Source of the DNA: Brevundimonas sp.
GTDB taxonomy: Bacteria; Pseudomonadota; Alphaproteobacteria; Caulobacterales; Caulobacteraceae
DNA length: 64,000 nt
Direction of reading: 5' to 3'
Assembly: GCF_030704825.1 (NCBI RefSeq)
Contig: NZ_JAUYNX010000014.1
Coordinates: 186,001 to 250,000 of the forward strand
Shown here piece by piece: positions 46,162 through 58,120 of this stretch (positions are counted from its first letter, which is position 1; each line of letters starts with the position of its first letter). A model generated the notes under the pieces. The model saw only the letters and a program-made list of their open reading frames with translations, was not told the DNA's origin and searched no databases. The position numbers and the translations under genes are program-made.

Positions 46162-47378
46162 TGGCGGCGTTCGACTATGTGGCGGTGGACGCCGGCGGGC
46201 GCACGGTGACGGGCGCGCTGGCCGCCGACGATGAAAATGCGGCGCGGGCGCTGCTGGGCCGCCGCAGGCTGATGCCGCTGGAGATCATCCCGGCGCGCGG
46301 GGCGGTGCGGAAGGGCGGGCGGAGGACGGCGGGCAAGGGCGGGAAGCTGGACGCCAGGACCCTGGCCCTGACCACCCGGCAACTGTCCACCCTGGTGTCG
46401 GTCGCACCGATCGAGGAAGCGCTCAGGACCATAGCCCTGCAGGCCGACCGGCCGGCGGTGCGCCGGGTGCTGGAGGGAGTGCATGGCGGGGTGATGGAGG
46501 GCCGGCGGCTGTCGGACGCCATGGCCCTGCAGGGGCAGGCCTTTCCGCCGTTGTACCGGGCCATGGTGTCGGCGGGCGAGACGTCCGGCGCGCTGGAGCC
46601 CATCCTGGAACGACTCGCCGACGGGCTGGAACGCGACCAGACGGTGCGCGGCAAGGTGATCACGGCCCTGGTCTATCCGGCGGTGCTGGCTGTGGTGGCG
46701 CTGGGGGTCATCGGGGCGCTGATGACCTTCGTGGTGCCCAGGGTGGTCGACCAGTTCGACAGTATGAACCAGACCCTGCCGCCGCTGACGCGGCTGGTGA
46801 TCGGGGTGTCGGACCTGATGCGCAACTGGGGCTGGCTGGCCCTCGTCATTGTGGTCCTGGTCGGGGTTGCGGGCGCCATCGCCCTGCGCAGGCCGGTCTT
46901 CCGGCTGGCGGTCGACACGGCGATCCTGCGCCTGCCATTGATCGGACGGCTGACCCGGGATCTGCACGGGGCGAAGATGGCCCGCACCCTGTCGACCATG
47001 ATCGCGGCTGGCCTGCCGGTGCTGGAGGGACTGACCATCACGGCCCGCACGGTGTCCAACCGCCGGCTGCGCCTCGCCACCGGGACCATGGCCGACGCCG
47101 TGCGAGAGGGCGGGGGTCTGTCGGCGGCGATGCGCCGCGCCGACGTCTTCCCGCCGATCCTCGTCTACATGACCGCCTCTGGCGAGAGCAGCGGCCGGCT
47201 TGAGCCCATGCTGGAGCGCGCCGCCGACTATCTGGAGCGCGAATTCTCGACCTTCACGGCGGTGATGCTGAGCCTGCTCGAACCGGCGATCATCGTCGTC
47301 ATGGGCGGCGTGGTCGCCCTGATCGTTCTGTCGATCCTGCTGCCCATCCTTCAGATCAACACCTTGGCCATGGGGTGA
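46161..47378 (+). CDS. gspF: Type II secretion platform protein GspF
   Basis: A 405-residue inner-membrane protein with two homologous GspF domains (about 65-190 and 270-395) and three membrane helices (near 170-190, 220-240 and 372-395). The first domain carries the typical PPLYRAMVSAGETSGALEPILERLAD sequence, echoed by PPILVYMTASGESSGRLEPMLERAAD in the second. It forms the membrane platform contacting GspE and GspL. It begins within the gspE stop and ends in a GTGA overlap with gspG. Confidence 0.94.
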   Translation: MAAFDYVAVDAGGRTVTGALAADDENAARALLGRRRLMPLEIIPARGAVRKGGRRTAGKGGKLDARTLALTTRQLSTLVSVAPIEEALRTIALQADRPAVRRVLEGVHGGVMEGRRLSDAMALQGQAFPPLYRAMVSAGETSGALEPILERLADGLERDQTVRGKVITALVYPAVLAVVALGVIGALMTFVVPRVVDQFDSMNQTLPPLTRLVIGVSDLMRNWGWLALVIVVLVGVAGAIALRRPVFRLAVDTAILRLPLIGRLTRDLHGAKMARTLSTMIAAGLPVLEGLTITARTVSNRRLRLATGTMADAVREGGGLSAAMRRADVFPPILVYMTASGESSGRLEPMLERAADYLEREFSTFTAVMLSLLEPAIIVVMGGVVALIVLSILLPILQINTLAMG

Positions 47379-47851
47379 CGGAGTTGCGAGAAATAACTGA
47401 AACCGAACGCAAAATCGCCGAGGCCCGTCGCAAGCGTGCGGGCTTTACGCTTGTCGAACTGATGGTGGTGATCGTGATTATCGGCCTGCTGGCGACAGTG
47501 GTGGCGATCAATGTCCTTCCCAGCCAGGACCGCGCCATGATCGGCAAGGCGAAGGCGGACATCTCCGTGCTGGAGCAGGCGGTCGAGACCTACCGCCTCG
47601 ACAACCTGTCCTTCCCGGACGACCGGCAGGGTCTTCAGGCTCTTGTCGCCCCGCCGACCGGCCTGGCCCAGCCCGAGCGCTACCGCCAGGGCGGCTATGT
47701 CCGTCGCCTGCCCGAGGATCCCTGGGGCAATCCTTACCAGTACCGCCGCCAGAGCGCTCACGGCGGACAATTCGACGTCTTCTCCTACGGCGCGGACGGC
47801 ACGGAAGGGGGCGAGGGCCATGACGCAGACCTCGGCAACTGGCAGGGCTAG
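47375..47851 (+). CDS. gspG: Major pseudopilin GspG
   Basis: A 158-residue prepilin-like protein. The cleavage site is G23/F24 in RAGFTLVELMVV, with the conserved Glu at +5 (Glu28) and a hydrophobic assembly helix to about residue 44. The C-terminal domain has the GspG hallmarks DPWGNPYQY and YGADGTEGGEGHDADLGNW, a calcium-binding loop. GTG 47375 overlaps the gspF stop; it gives a 23-residue leader that is longer than usual. It is processed by the GspO-type peptidase encoded at 36.2 kb and forms the pseudopilus shaft. Confidence 0.95.
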   Translation: MTELREITETERKIAEARRKRAGFTLVELMVVIVIIGLLATVVAINVLPSQDRAMIGKAKADISVLEQAVETYRLDNLSFPDDRQGLQALVAPPTGLAQPERYRQGGYVRRLPEDPWGNPYQYRRQSAHGGQFDVFSYGADGTEGGEGHDADLGNWQG

Positions 47852-48332
47852 CGGCCCTGTCGGGCCGCACGCGGATTGGCGTCGCTCGAGCATGGGTCGC
47901 GGGCCGCGGGACGGTTTCACCCTCGTCGAACTGCTGATGACGGTGGCGATCATCGGCCTGGCGACGGGGGCGGTCGTGCTGGCGGCGCCGGATCCGCGGC
48001 CGTCCGCAGGACAGGAGGCCGAACGGTTCGCTGCCCGGCTGAGCCGCGCCCGCGAGGAGGCCGTCCTGTCCAATCGCCCGGTGGCGGTCGAGACCACCTC
48101 CGTCGGCTACGGCTTCTCGTCGTTCGACGGCGCGAGCTGGTCGGCGCTGACGGACGGGCCGTTCGGGACCGAACTGTGGAGTGAGGGCGTGACGGTGTCG
48201 CCCGCCGAGCCCTTGCGAGTCGTTTTCGACCCCACGGGCGTGGCGGAGTCCGCGGCCCTGACGCTGAGCCGGAACGGTCGTGCGCGCACGGTCGCGGTCG
48301 ACGGCGCCGGCGAGGTGACCATCGATGATTGA
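47820..48332 (+). CDS. gspH: Minor pseudopilin GspH
   Basis: A 170-residue minor pseudopilin with cleavage at G32/F33 (DGFTLVELLMTVAIIGLA), Glu37 at +5 and a GspH/FimT-like beta domain. It starts at ATG 47820 inside the end of gspG (32-base overlap) after a GGGGGCGAGGG stretch. ATG 47892, in frame, would shorten the leader to eight residues and is also plausible. It belongs to the tip complex with GspI, J and K. Confidence 0.85.
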   Translation: MTQTSATGRASGPVGPHADWRRSSMGRGPRDGFTLVELLMTVAIIGLATGAVVLAAPDPRPSAGQEAERFAARLSRAREEAVLSNRPVAVETTSVGYGFSSFDGASWSALTDGPFGTELWSEGVTVSPAEPLRVVFDPTGVAESAALTLSRNGRARTVAVDGAGEVTIDD

Positions 48333-48696
48333 GCGGACCCGGACATCGCGCGGGGGCTTCACCCTGATCGAGTTGCTGGTCGCGCTGGCCGTGTTCAGCC
48401 TCGCCGCACTGACCCTGCTCAATCTGGCGGGAGAAAATACGCGGTCGGCGGTGCGGGTCGAGGACCGGACGCTCGGCGGGCTGGTGGCGGAAAACCTGGC
48501 GGTCGAGGCCGCGATCGCGCCGCACCTGGCCGAAGGCGAGACGTCGGGGCAGATTCCGATGGCGGGCCGCCGGTGGCGCTGGACGCGGATCGTCGCGGCC
48601 ACGGACGACCCCGGACTGCTGCGCATCGACATCCGCGTCCTGACCGACGAGGGCCGGGCCGCCGACCGCACCCTGTTCAGGGCGAGGGGGTCCTGA
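48325..48696 (+). CDS. gspI: Minor pseudopilin GspI
   Basis: A 123-residue minor pseudopilin with cleavage at G11/F12 (GGFTLIELLVALAVFSLA) and Glu16 at +5. The body is compact and typical of GspI in length (AENLAVEAAIAPHLAEGE). It overlaps gspH by eight bases, and its stop is shared with the gspJ start (TGATG). Confidence 0.88.
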   Translation: MIERTRTSRGGFTLIELLVALAVFSLAALTLLNLAGENTRSAVRVEDRTLGGLVAENLAVEAAIAPHLAEGETSGQIPMAGRRWRWTRIVAATDDPGLLRIDIRVLTDEGRAADRTLFRARGS

Positions 48697-49283
48697 TGGA
48701 ACGCCGCGCCGGTTTCACGCTCGTGGAGGTGCTGATCTCCCTGCTGATCTTCGCCATGATCGCGGCGGCGGGGGCGGCGGTGCTGGGTCTGTCGATCGAC
48801 AACCGCTTCGCCATCAAGACGGCGTCCGACCGCACGGGCCACCTGCAGCGGATGCGCAGCCTGTTGAAGGCCGACCTGGGCCAGGCGGCGGCCCGCCGCT
48901 CGCGCGGTCCCACCGGGCGACCAGCGCCCCAGCCGATAGCGGGACCGGTCGCGCCGGGCGATCCGGCGCTCGTCCTCGCGCGCGCCGGGTGGAGCAATCC
49001 AGGCGAGCAGCCGCGTCCATCGTTGCAACGGGTCGAATACCGGGTGGTCGAGGGGCGGCTGGAGCGGCGCGTGTCGAGCCATCTCGACGGCGCCCGGCCC
49101 GGCCCGCCGCAGGTGCTGTACCGGGGCGTACGGGACCTGACCGTCTCCTTCGTGCGCGACGGGACCGAGGCGCCCGCCTTCATCACCACGCCGGAACGGC
49201 CGCTGCCGGACGCTGTGCGTCTGACGATGGTGCTGGACGGCTACGGGCGGGTCGAGCAGCTGTTTCTGGTCGGGGGCGGTTGA
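48696..49283 (+). CDS. gspJ: Minor pseudopilin GspJ
   Basis: A 195-residue minor pseudopilin with cleavage at G6/F7 (RAGFTLVEVLISLLIFAMIA) and Glu11 at +5. The middle contains LVLARAGWSNPGEQPRPSLQ followed by a short VEYRVVEGRLERR strand pair, as usual in GspJ. One-base overlaps join it to gspI and gspK. Confidence 0.9.
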   Translation: MERRAGFTLVEVLISLLIFAMIAAAGAAVLGLSIDNRFAIKTASDRTGHLQRMRSLLKADLGQAAARRSRGPTGRPAPQPIAGPVAPGDPALVLARAGWSNPGEQPRPSLQRVEYRVVEGRLERRVSSHLDGARPGPPQVLYRGVRDLTVSFVRDGTEAPAFITTPERPLPDAVRLTMVLDGYGRVEQLFLVGGG

Positions 49284-50269
49284 TGCGGCGCCGATCGGAC
49301 AATCGTGAGGGCATGGCCCTGCTGACCGTCCTGCTGCTGGTGGCGGTGATGTCGGTGGTGGCGGTGGCCGTTCTGGACGACGTGCGCTTTTCCGTGCGCC
49401 GCACCGCCAATGCGGAGACCCAGGCCCAGGCCCAATGGTACGCCTCCGGCGCCGAGGCGCTGGCTCGCCGCCAGGTCGGGCGTCTGATCGCCGCCGCGCC
49501 GGCCCGCACGCCGCTGGAACCCGAATGGAACGGTCTCGGGCTGTCGTTCCCGATCGACGGCGGAACGATCAGCGCGGTGATCACCGACGGCCAGGCCTGT
49601 TTCAACCTGAACAGCCTCGTCGAGGGCCAGGGCGAGGATCTGATCGCCCGGCCGTTGGGCGCCGCCCAATTCCTCGCGCTTGGGAAAGCCGTCGGAGCGC
49701 CGGACAGCCGGATGCGCGCGGTGGCGGACGCCCTGACCGACTGGCTGGACGCCGATACAGCGCCTCATCCCCTCGGAGCCGAGGACGGCGCCTATGCCGG
49801 TCTCACCACGCCTTACCGCACCGGGGGAGTTCTGCTGGCCGAGGTCAGCGAGCTGCGCGCCGTCAAGGGGGTGGACGCCGACCTCTACCGGCGTTTGCGG
49901 CCGCACGTTTGCGCGCTGCCGACCAGTCGGCTGTCGGCCCTCAACGTTAACACGCTGACGCTCGACCAGGCGCCGCTTCTGATGATGCTGACCGACAACC
50001 GCCTGGGCCGGGCGGCGGCCAGGGACCTGATCGCCCACAGACCGGTCGGCGGCTGGCCTGACGCCGACGACTTCTGGGCCGAGCCGGCGCTGGCGATGGT
50101 CGCCCCCTCCGATGAGGTGCGCGAGCAGGCTGCCGTGCTGACCCGCTTCTTCAATCTTCGCGTCGACATCGACTACGGCGGCGGCCGCGCCGTCCGCACC
50201 GCCCTTCTGCAGGCGCAGCCCGACGGCTCCGTCCGGACCGTCATCCAGCGATGGACTCCCGACGAATGA
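49283..50269 (+). CDS. gspK: Minor pseudopilin GspK
   Basis: A 328-residue protein that caps the pseudopilus. The processing site is G10/M11 (EGMALLTVLLLVAVMSVVA). The residue at +5 is Thr rather than Glu, which is normal for GspK. The large globular domain has the alpha insert (ADALTDWLDADTAPHPLGAEDGAY) and ends in TVIQRWTPDE. It starts in the gspJ stop and overlaps the gspL start (ATGA). Confidence 0.92.
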   Translation: MRRRSDNREGMALLTVLLLVAVMSVVAVAVLDDVRFSVRRTANAETQAQAQWYASGAEALARRQVGRLIAAAPARTPLEPEWNGLGLSFPIDGGTISAVITDGQACFNLNSLVEGQGEDLIARPLGAAQFLALGKAVGAPDSRMRAVADALTDWLDADTAPHPLGAEDGAYAGLTTPYRTGGVLLAEVSELRAVKGVDADLYRRLRPHVCALPTSRLSALNVNTLTLDQAPLLMMLTDNRLGRAAARDLIAHRPVGGWPDADDFWAEPALAMVAPSDEVREQAAVLTRFFNLRVDIDYGGGRAVRTALLQAQPDGSVRTVIQRWTPDE

Positions 50270-51366
50270 AAACCACCCGCCTGATCCTGATCCCCGCGAC
50301 CGGCAACCGGCCGGCTCCCTTCCTGGTGATCGATACCGCCGGGGTCGTCATGGATCGCGGCGAGCTGACTCCGGACGGCGTCGAACCCGAATCGATGCGC
50401 ACCGTCGCGGTGGTTCCGGGCGGCGACGTGTTGGTTCGATGGCTGGACCTGCCGGCGGGCAGCGCCGCGCAGGGGCGAGCCGCCGCGGTCTGGCTGCTGC
50501 GCGATCAGGTCGCCGCTCCGCCCGACCGGCTGTCCACGGTGCTCGGACCCCCGGTCCCGCCCGGGCAGGAACGCCTTGTCGCGGTCGTGAACCGGTCCCT
50601 GATCGAGGCCTGGACCGACTATCTGGCCGTCGTGGGGGTGCGGGCCGATGTGTTCATCCCGGACGTGCTGACCCTGTCCGAACCCGCAGCGGACGACGCG
50701 CTCTCGGCGGTCGCGTTCGGAGACGGCGTCGCCCTCCGCGGGCGCCGCTTCGCCGCCACGGTTCAACCCGATGTCGTTGATCTGGTCGCCGGCGGGCGCA
50801 GGGTTGTCGCGGTCCAGGATCCGGCGGTCGTTGAAAGCGCCCTGGTCGCGGCGGCGCGAACGCCGGCGATCAATCTGCTCGATACGGGCGAGCGCGAACG
50901 AGCGGCTCCCGGAGGATGGAAGCGGGCGGCGATTCTCGCGGCGCTCGCGGCGGCTTCCCCCTTGATGCTGACCGTGGCGTCCGCGGCGAGGGACGACATG
51001 GCGGCTGAACGGATGCGATCCGGGACGCTGGCGTCCATAGCCAAGGCCGCGCCGGATCTGGCCCGGGATCCGGATCCGGTCTCCGCTCTCCGCCGGCGTC
51101 TGGCTGCGGCGCCCCCGCCAGGCGGCGTCAGCGCGGCGGCGGCGGCCCTGTTCACCGCTGTCGAAGCGGTCGAGGGCGCCGAACTTGATCTTCTGATCGC
51201 CGATCCGGAGACCGGGGTGAAGGCCACGATCAGTCACCCCGCCTATGCTGACATGGCCGCGATCAAGGCGTCCATGGCCGAAGCCGGCATGACCGTCACG
51301 GAGACCGGCACGCTCGACGACGCGGGACGGGTGGTCAGCGATATCACCATAGGAGCCGGGCGATGA
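50266..51366 (+). CDS. gspL: Type II secretion protein GspL
   Basis: A 366-residue bitopic protein. It has an actin-like cytoplasmic domain (about 1-210), one membrane helix (about 220-240, AAILAALAAASPLMLTVAS) and a small periplasmic ferredoxin-like domain. It couples the GspE ATPase to the membrane platform. ATG 50266 overlaps the gspK stop, preferred to ATG 50251. Sequence is diverged, as usual for GspL, so the identity leans on position between gspK and gspM as well as domain plan. Confidence 0.85.
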   Translation: MKTTRLILIPATGNRPAPFLVIDTAGVVMDRGELTPDGVEPESMRTVAVVPGGDVLVRWLDLPAGSAAQGRAAAVWLLRDQVAAPPDRLSTVLGPPVPPGQERLVAVVNRSLIEAWTDYLAVVGVRADVFIPDVLTLSEPAADDALSAVAFGDGVALRGRRFAATVQPDVVDLVAGGRRVVAVQDPAVVESALVAAARTPAINLLDTGERERAAPGGWKRAAILAALAAASPLMLTVASAARDDMAAERMRSGTLASIAKAAPDLARDPDPVSALRRRLAAAPPPGGVSAAAAALFTAVEAVEGAELDLLIADPETGVKATISHPAYADMAAIKASMAEAGMTVTETGTLDDAGRVVSDITIGAGR

Positions 51367-51845
51367 GATCCCTGACTGGGCGCCTTCACCAATGGTGGGA
51401 CGGGCGCACCGCGCGCGAACGGCGCATGCTGATGCTGATGGCCTTGCTTGTGGCGGCGACGGCGGTCTGGTTGGGCGTCATCCGGCCGTCCATGGAATGG
51501 CGCGACGCAGCAGCGGCGGAACGGGTCCGGGCCGAGACTGACCTTGTGCAGGTGCGTGCAGGACTCGTACGCCTTACGCCCGCTGCGGCGCCCGGACAGG
51601 TCGCCGGCGATGCCGGTGGACTGGAGCCGCTGGTCCGACGGACAGCCGAGGCGACCGGTCTCCAGCTGACGACGGAGATGGACGCATCGGGTGGGTTGGC
51701 CTTCCGGATATCCAGCGGCTCCAGCGCGGCCGTGTTTGGATGGCTGGCCGCTCTGCAGACCGATCACGGCGTCGATGTCAGCGCCCTTGGCGTGGTGGAG
51801 AACACCGACGCTTCGCTCCAGGTCGAGGGCAGCCTCTCGCGGTGA
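51363..51845 (+). CDS. gspM: Type II secretion protein GspM
   Basis: A 160-residue inner-membrane protein with a short cytoplasmic tail, one helix (about 22-40, MLMLMALLVAATAVWLGVI) and a periplasmic ferredoxin-like domain after a coiled segment. The start RLHQWWDGRTARERRML is typical of GspM. It overlaps gspL (ATGA) and is the last gene of the operon; no gspN follows. The gene converges with the large TolB/amidohydrolase gene. Confidence 0.88.
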   Translation: MRSLTGRLHQWWDGRTARERRMLMLMALLVAATAVWLGVIRPSMEWRDAAAAERVRAETDLVQVRAGLVRLTPAAAPGQVAGDAGGLEPLVRRTAEATGLQLTTEMDASGGLAFRISSGSSAAVFGWLAALQTDHGVDVSALGVVENTDASLQVEGSLSR

Positions 51846-51867
51846 CCGGAGCGGCGGCGGAGGTTTC

Positions 51868-55161
<3,294 letters not shown>

Positions 55162-55298
55162 GCTGTCGTCCCCGAGACGTCTGCGGACGTCTCGTCCGTC
55201 CCGCAGGCGGCCGCGTCCTTGCCGAAGACGCAAATGAGCACCGCCGGACACCGCAAGTCCAGTCCCCGGGCGTCCGGGATGCATCGATGGACCTGACC

Positions 55299-55320
55299 CA
55301 ATAATATCATCGTATAATTT
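55299..55320. promoter_or_regulatory. AT-rich promoter/operator before the GntR regulator
   Basis: A short AT-rich block in otherwise GC-rich DNA includes ATAATATCAT (55301-55310) and TATAAT (55313-55318), about 52 bases before the regulator start. TATAAT is a perfect -10 box but lacks a clear -35 box. The imperfect symmetry between ATAAT and TATAAT may be an autoregulatory operator. Confidence 0.4.
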
Positions 55321-55369
55321 GAAGCAGCCCTGCCTTTAAGGTTCCGGGCCGAACGTATAGAGCGAAGCC

Positions 55370-56140
55370 ATGCCCGCTCTGTCGAACAGACATGGTTTTG
55401 GATCCGCCCTGCGGGGAGGAAGCCATATCGTTTCCAGCCACGACCAGATCGTGCGCTCCCTCGGCCAGGACATCCTCAGCGGTCGAATTCCGCCCGGGGA
55501 AAAGCTTCCCAGCGAAGCCGAGCTGCTGGAGCGTTTCGGCGTTTCCCGAACCGCCCTGAGAGAGGCGCTGAAGACCCTCTCCGCCAAGGGGTTCCTTGTG
55601 GTCAAGACGCGGGTCGGCACCAAGGTGACCGATCCCGCGCGTTGGAACTTCTTCGACACGGAGGTTCTGTCCTGGCAGGTGGGCAACGGAATGGACGCGA
55701 CCTTCCGGCGTCATCTGGCCGAGGTGCGCCGCGCGCTCGAGCCGGCGGCTGCCGCCCTCGCCGCGGCCCATCGCACGCCCGACGATCTCGCGGCGATGCG
55801 GGAAGCAATCGAGGCGATGCGACGCGAGCAACAGTCCGAATATGACTTCGCCCGGGCGGATCTGGAACTGCACCTCGCCGTCGCGGTCGCGTCGAAAAAT
55901 CCGATGATGCGCTCATTGGCGAGCGTCATAGAAACAGCGCTGCTGGAAGCGTTCACGCTGAGTCCGCCCACGCGGGAACCGAAGCTTCATCGCGATACCG
56001 TGGAGGCCCACGAGCGGATCGTGGACTGTATCGAGAAGGCGGACGGCGCCGGCGCGGCGGCGGCCATGGTCGCGGTCATATACGCCGGATATCAGCGCGT
56101 GGAAGCCGAGCGCGACCTCGGCCACAGCGGGCGTCGCTGA
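55370..56140 (+). CDS. GntR-family regulator, FadR subfamily
   Basis: A 256-residue regulator. The N-terminal winged helix (about 22-90) carries PPGEKLPSEAELLERFGVSRTALREALKTL, and an FCD-type all-helical ligand domain spans about 105-240. Metal-binding positions fit the FCD fold: an Asp in FARADLELH, with His in LELHLA, KLHRD and VEAHERI. Members often sense hexuronates or related sugar acids. It is convergent with the pectin/xylose operon, so it may control those genes or a different set. The direct target cannot be shown. ATG 55370 lacks a strong ribosome site. Confidence 0.88.
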   Translation: MPALSNRHGFGSALRGGSHIVSSHDQIVRSLGQDILSGRIPPGEKLPSEAELLERFGVSRTALREALKTLSAKGFLVVKTRVGTKVTDPARWNFFDTEVLSWQVGNGMDATFRRHLAEVRRALEPAAAALAAAHRTPDDLAAMREAIEAMRREQQSEYDFARADLELHLAVAVASKNPMMRSLASVIETALLEAFTLSPPTREPKLHRDTVEAHERIVDCIEKADGAGAAAAMVAVIYAGYQRVEAERDLGHSGRR

Positions 56141-56160
56141 TCCAGCCGCCGCCGCGGGTC

Positions 56161-57024
56161 CTAGGGAACGAGCAACCGGCGCAGCGCCGGGACGGCGGCG
56201 ATCAGGTCGCGCGTCACCAGGGCGGCGAAGAAGTCCGCGCCTTCCCCTCCGAGGTGGGTGTAGTCAAACGCCGCCTTCGCCTGTCCCAGCGGCTCGACCG
56301 CGGCGTTGACTTCGGCCTGCGCGGGCGGCGTCCCCACGCCGGTGGAGCCGGGGATGGTCGTTCCGGTCAACATGGCCGCCGCGACCTCACGGGAGGGCGC
56401 CGCCTGGGCGAGACGCGCCGACATCATGGGCCCCAGAGCCTGCACGACGGCGGCGCTGGCGGCGTTCAGATCCACCAGGGGAGTTCCCGTCTCGGCCGCC
56501 ACCGCGCGCACCGCGTCGGCCCAGGGCTCGAGGTCGTTCTGAAGCTGGCCATCGACGAATTGGCGCCGCGTGAGCGGCGTCACCAGCACGGGGATGGCCC
56601 CGCGTTCGCGGGTCTCGGCCACATACCGCCTGAGATTGGCGGGAAACTCGGTCGCAAGGTCGGTCGATCGCCCCGGCTTGCCCGGCTGGTCGTTGTGCCC
56701 GAACTGGATCAGCACATAGGTCGCAGCGTATCCGGGCGTGGACATCTCCGCCAGGGCCAGGTCCCAGGAGCCCTCCGTGCGGTAGTTGCCGCTGCTGCGA
56801 CCGCCGCGCGCCAGGTTCACGCAGGCCAGAAAGGACGTTACGTGATCGGCGCAGAAGCTCGGACCCCAGCCGCCGATCACCGCCGTGGTTGAATCCCCCA
56901 CGAGGATGATCTTGGACGCGGAGATGCGCTGCGCGGCTGCGGCCTCCGGCGCGGGCGCCGCTTGAGGCGCGGGGAGGGGGGAGGCGAGCTGAAGCGACAG
57001 GATCGCGGCGAGCGCGGCGTGCAT
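56161..57024 (-). CDS. Rhamnogalacturonan acetylesterase (SGNH)
   Basis: A 287-residue exported SGNH hydrolase, probably removing acetyl groups from rhamnogalacturonan. Block I is VGDSTTA with nucleophile Ser45. The ARGGRSSGNYRTEG block, GHND (block III) and the catalytic DYTHLGGEGA near residue 255 all match this family (CE12-like). The signal peptide runs to about residue 23. GGAGG precedes ATG 57024. It is the last gene of the minus-strand operon, following the pectate lyase by 13 bases, which supports a pectin role. Confidence 0.88.
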   Translation of the reverse strand: MHAALAAILSLQLASPLPAPQAAPAPEAAAAQRISASKIILVGDSTTAVIGGWGPSFCADHVTSFLACVNLARGGRSSGNYRTEGSWDLALAEMSTPGYAATYVLIQFGHNDQPGKPGRSTDLATEFPANLRRYVAETRERGAIPVLVTPLTRRQFVDGQLQNDLEPWADAVRAVAAETGTPLVDLNAASAAVVQALGPMMSARLAQAAPSREVAAAMLTGTTIPGSTGVGTPPAQAEVNAAVEPLGQAKAAFDYTHLGGEGADFFAALVTRDLIAAVPALRRLLVP

Positions 57025-57037
57025 GATGATCCTCCGG

Positions 57038-58120
57038 TCAGCGGGCGTCGGGCGCGGTCAGGCCGATGCGCCGCCGCCATGCGGGATAGTCTTCGCGGAT
57101 CAGGGCCAGAGGCCATTCCCCGTAATATCGGTAGCCGGTGCGCCGCTCGCGCTCGATCCCGGCGATGTCGTAATGAACGACAGAATTCCGGTCCAGGAAG
57201 ATCGGCCGGTTGGTGCCCAGTTCATAGAAGCGCGCCCACAACGGGCCGGCCGAAGCATCCGACACAAGGCGGGCGTCTGGAAGGCCGTCGTCTTCCGTCG
57301 TCGGCTCGAACCGCACGCCGGTCAGGGCGACGGCCTGGAACCAGCCCACCGCCCCCTCCACCGCCGCCACGACCTCGGGCGACGGGTCCGGGATCGCCAT
57401 GAGGAAGCGGGTGACGCCGACGCTCTCGCTGCCGGAGAGCGAAGGAGGCTCATAGGCGCGCGCCCAGGCGGGTTCCAGCGTCCGCTCATCGTGCTGGGCG
57501 CCCCAGGCGGTGCGGACGCCGTTCTGGCGAATCTGGGCGTCGAGGATCAGCTGCGTGCCCCGGGCGACGGCCTCGGCGGCGCGTAGGCGCCGGCCGGCGT
57601 CCACGAAATCATAGGGGGCGGCGCCGGATGCGATGTCCCGAAGCAGGACCATGATCCGCACCATGGCGTCATCGTTGAAGGTGATGCGGGACCAGTAACC
57701 CTCTCGCAGGGGGAAGAACTGGGGCCAACCGCCATTGGGGTACTGGGCGGCCAGAATGTAGTCGAGGCCGCGGTCGAACGCCTCGCGGTCCCCCGGCCGT
57801 TCGCCGGCGTGAATCACCCGGGCGAGGAAGGCCATCGGCAGGGTGGTGGCCTGGTTGTCGAAGGTGTTTTTCGAGCGTTCGTCCACCGGGACCGCGTCGG
57901 GCGACACGGCAAGGGATGTGTTCTTGGGCCAGCCGCCCTCGGGGGACTGGTGCAGGATGACGGTATCGGCCAGGGCCCGCGCCTGCGGCGTGGCGTACCA
58001 GTCCGCCGGGCGGGTCAGGACAGCGCCGTTCCATTGCGGCGCGGCGGTTTGGGCCAGGCCGGGCGAGGCGAGGCCAAGGACGCCGACGCACAACAGCAGG
58101 CGCAGGGACGTGCGGATCAT
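57038..58120 (-). CDS. Pectate lyase, family PL10
   Basis: A 360-residue secreted lyase that cleaves polygalacturonate by beta-elimination. The signal peptide ends near GLAQ (residue 24). Family hallmarks are QSPEGGWPKN, KNTFDNQATT, AQYPNGGWPQFFPLREGYWSRITFND, and the C-terminal ARFYELGTNRPIFLDRN with GYRYYGEWP. Length matches PL10 catalytic domains without added binding modules. It starts in the stop of the aldose epimerase gene (ATGA), so it is coupled to sugar catabolism genes. A periplasmic or surface location is likely. Confidence 0.92.
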   Translation of the reverse strand: MIRTSLRLLLCVGVLGLASPGLAQTAAPQWNGAVLTRPADWYATPQARALADTVILHQSPEGGWPKNTSLAVSPDAVPVDERSKNTFDNQATTLPMAFLARVIHAGERPGDREAFDRGLDYILAAQYPNGGWPQFFPLREGYWSRITFNDDAMVRIMVLLRDIASGAAPYDFVDAGRRLRAAEAVARGTQLILDAQIRQNGVRTAWGAQHDERTLEPAWARAYEPPSLSGSESVGVTRFLMAIPDPSPEVVAAVEGAVGWFQAVALTGVRFEPTTEDDGLPDARLVSDASAGPLWARFYELGTNRPIFLDRNSVVHYDIAGIERERRTGYRYYGEWPLALIREDYPAWRRRIGLTAPDAR

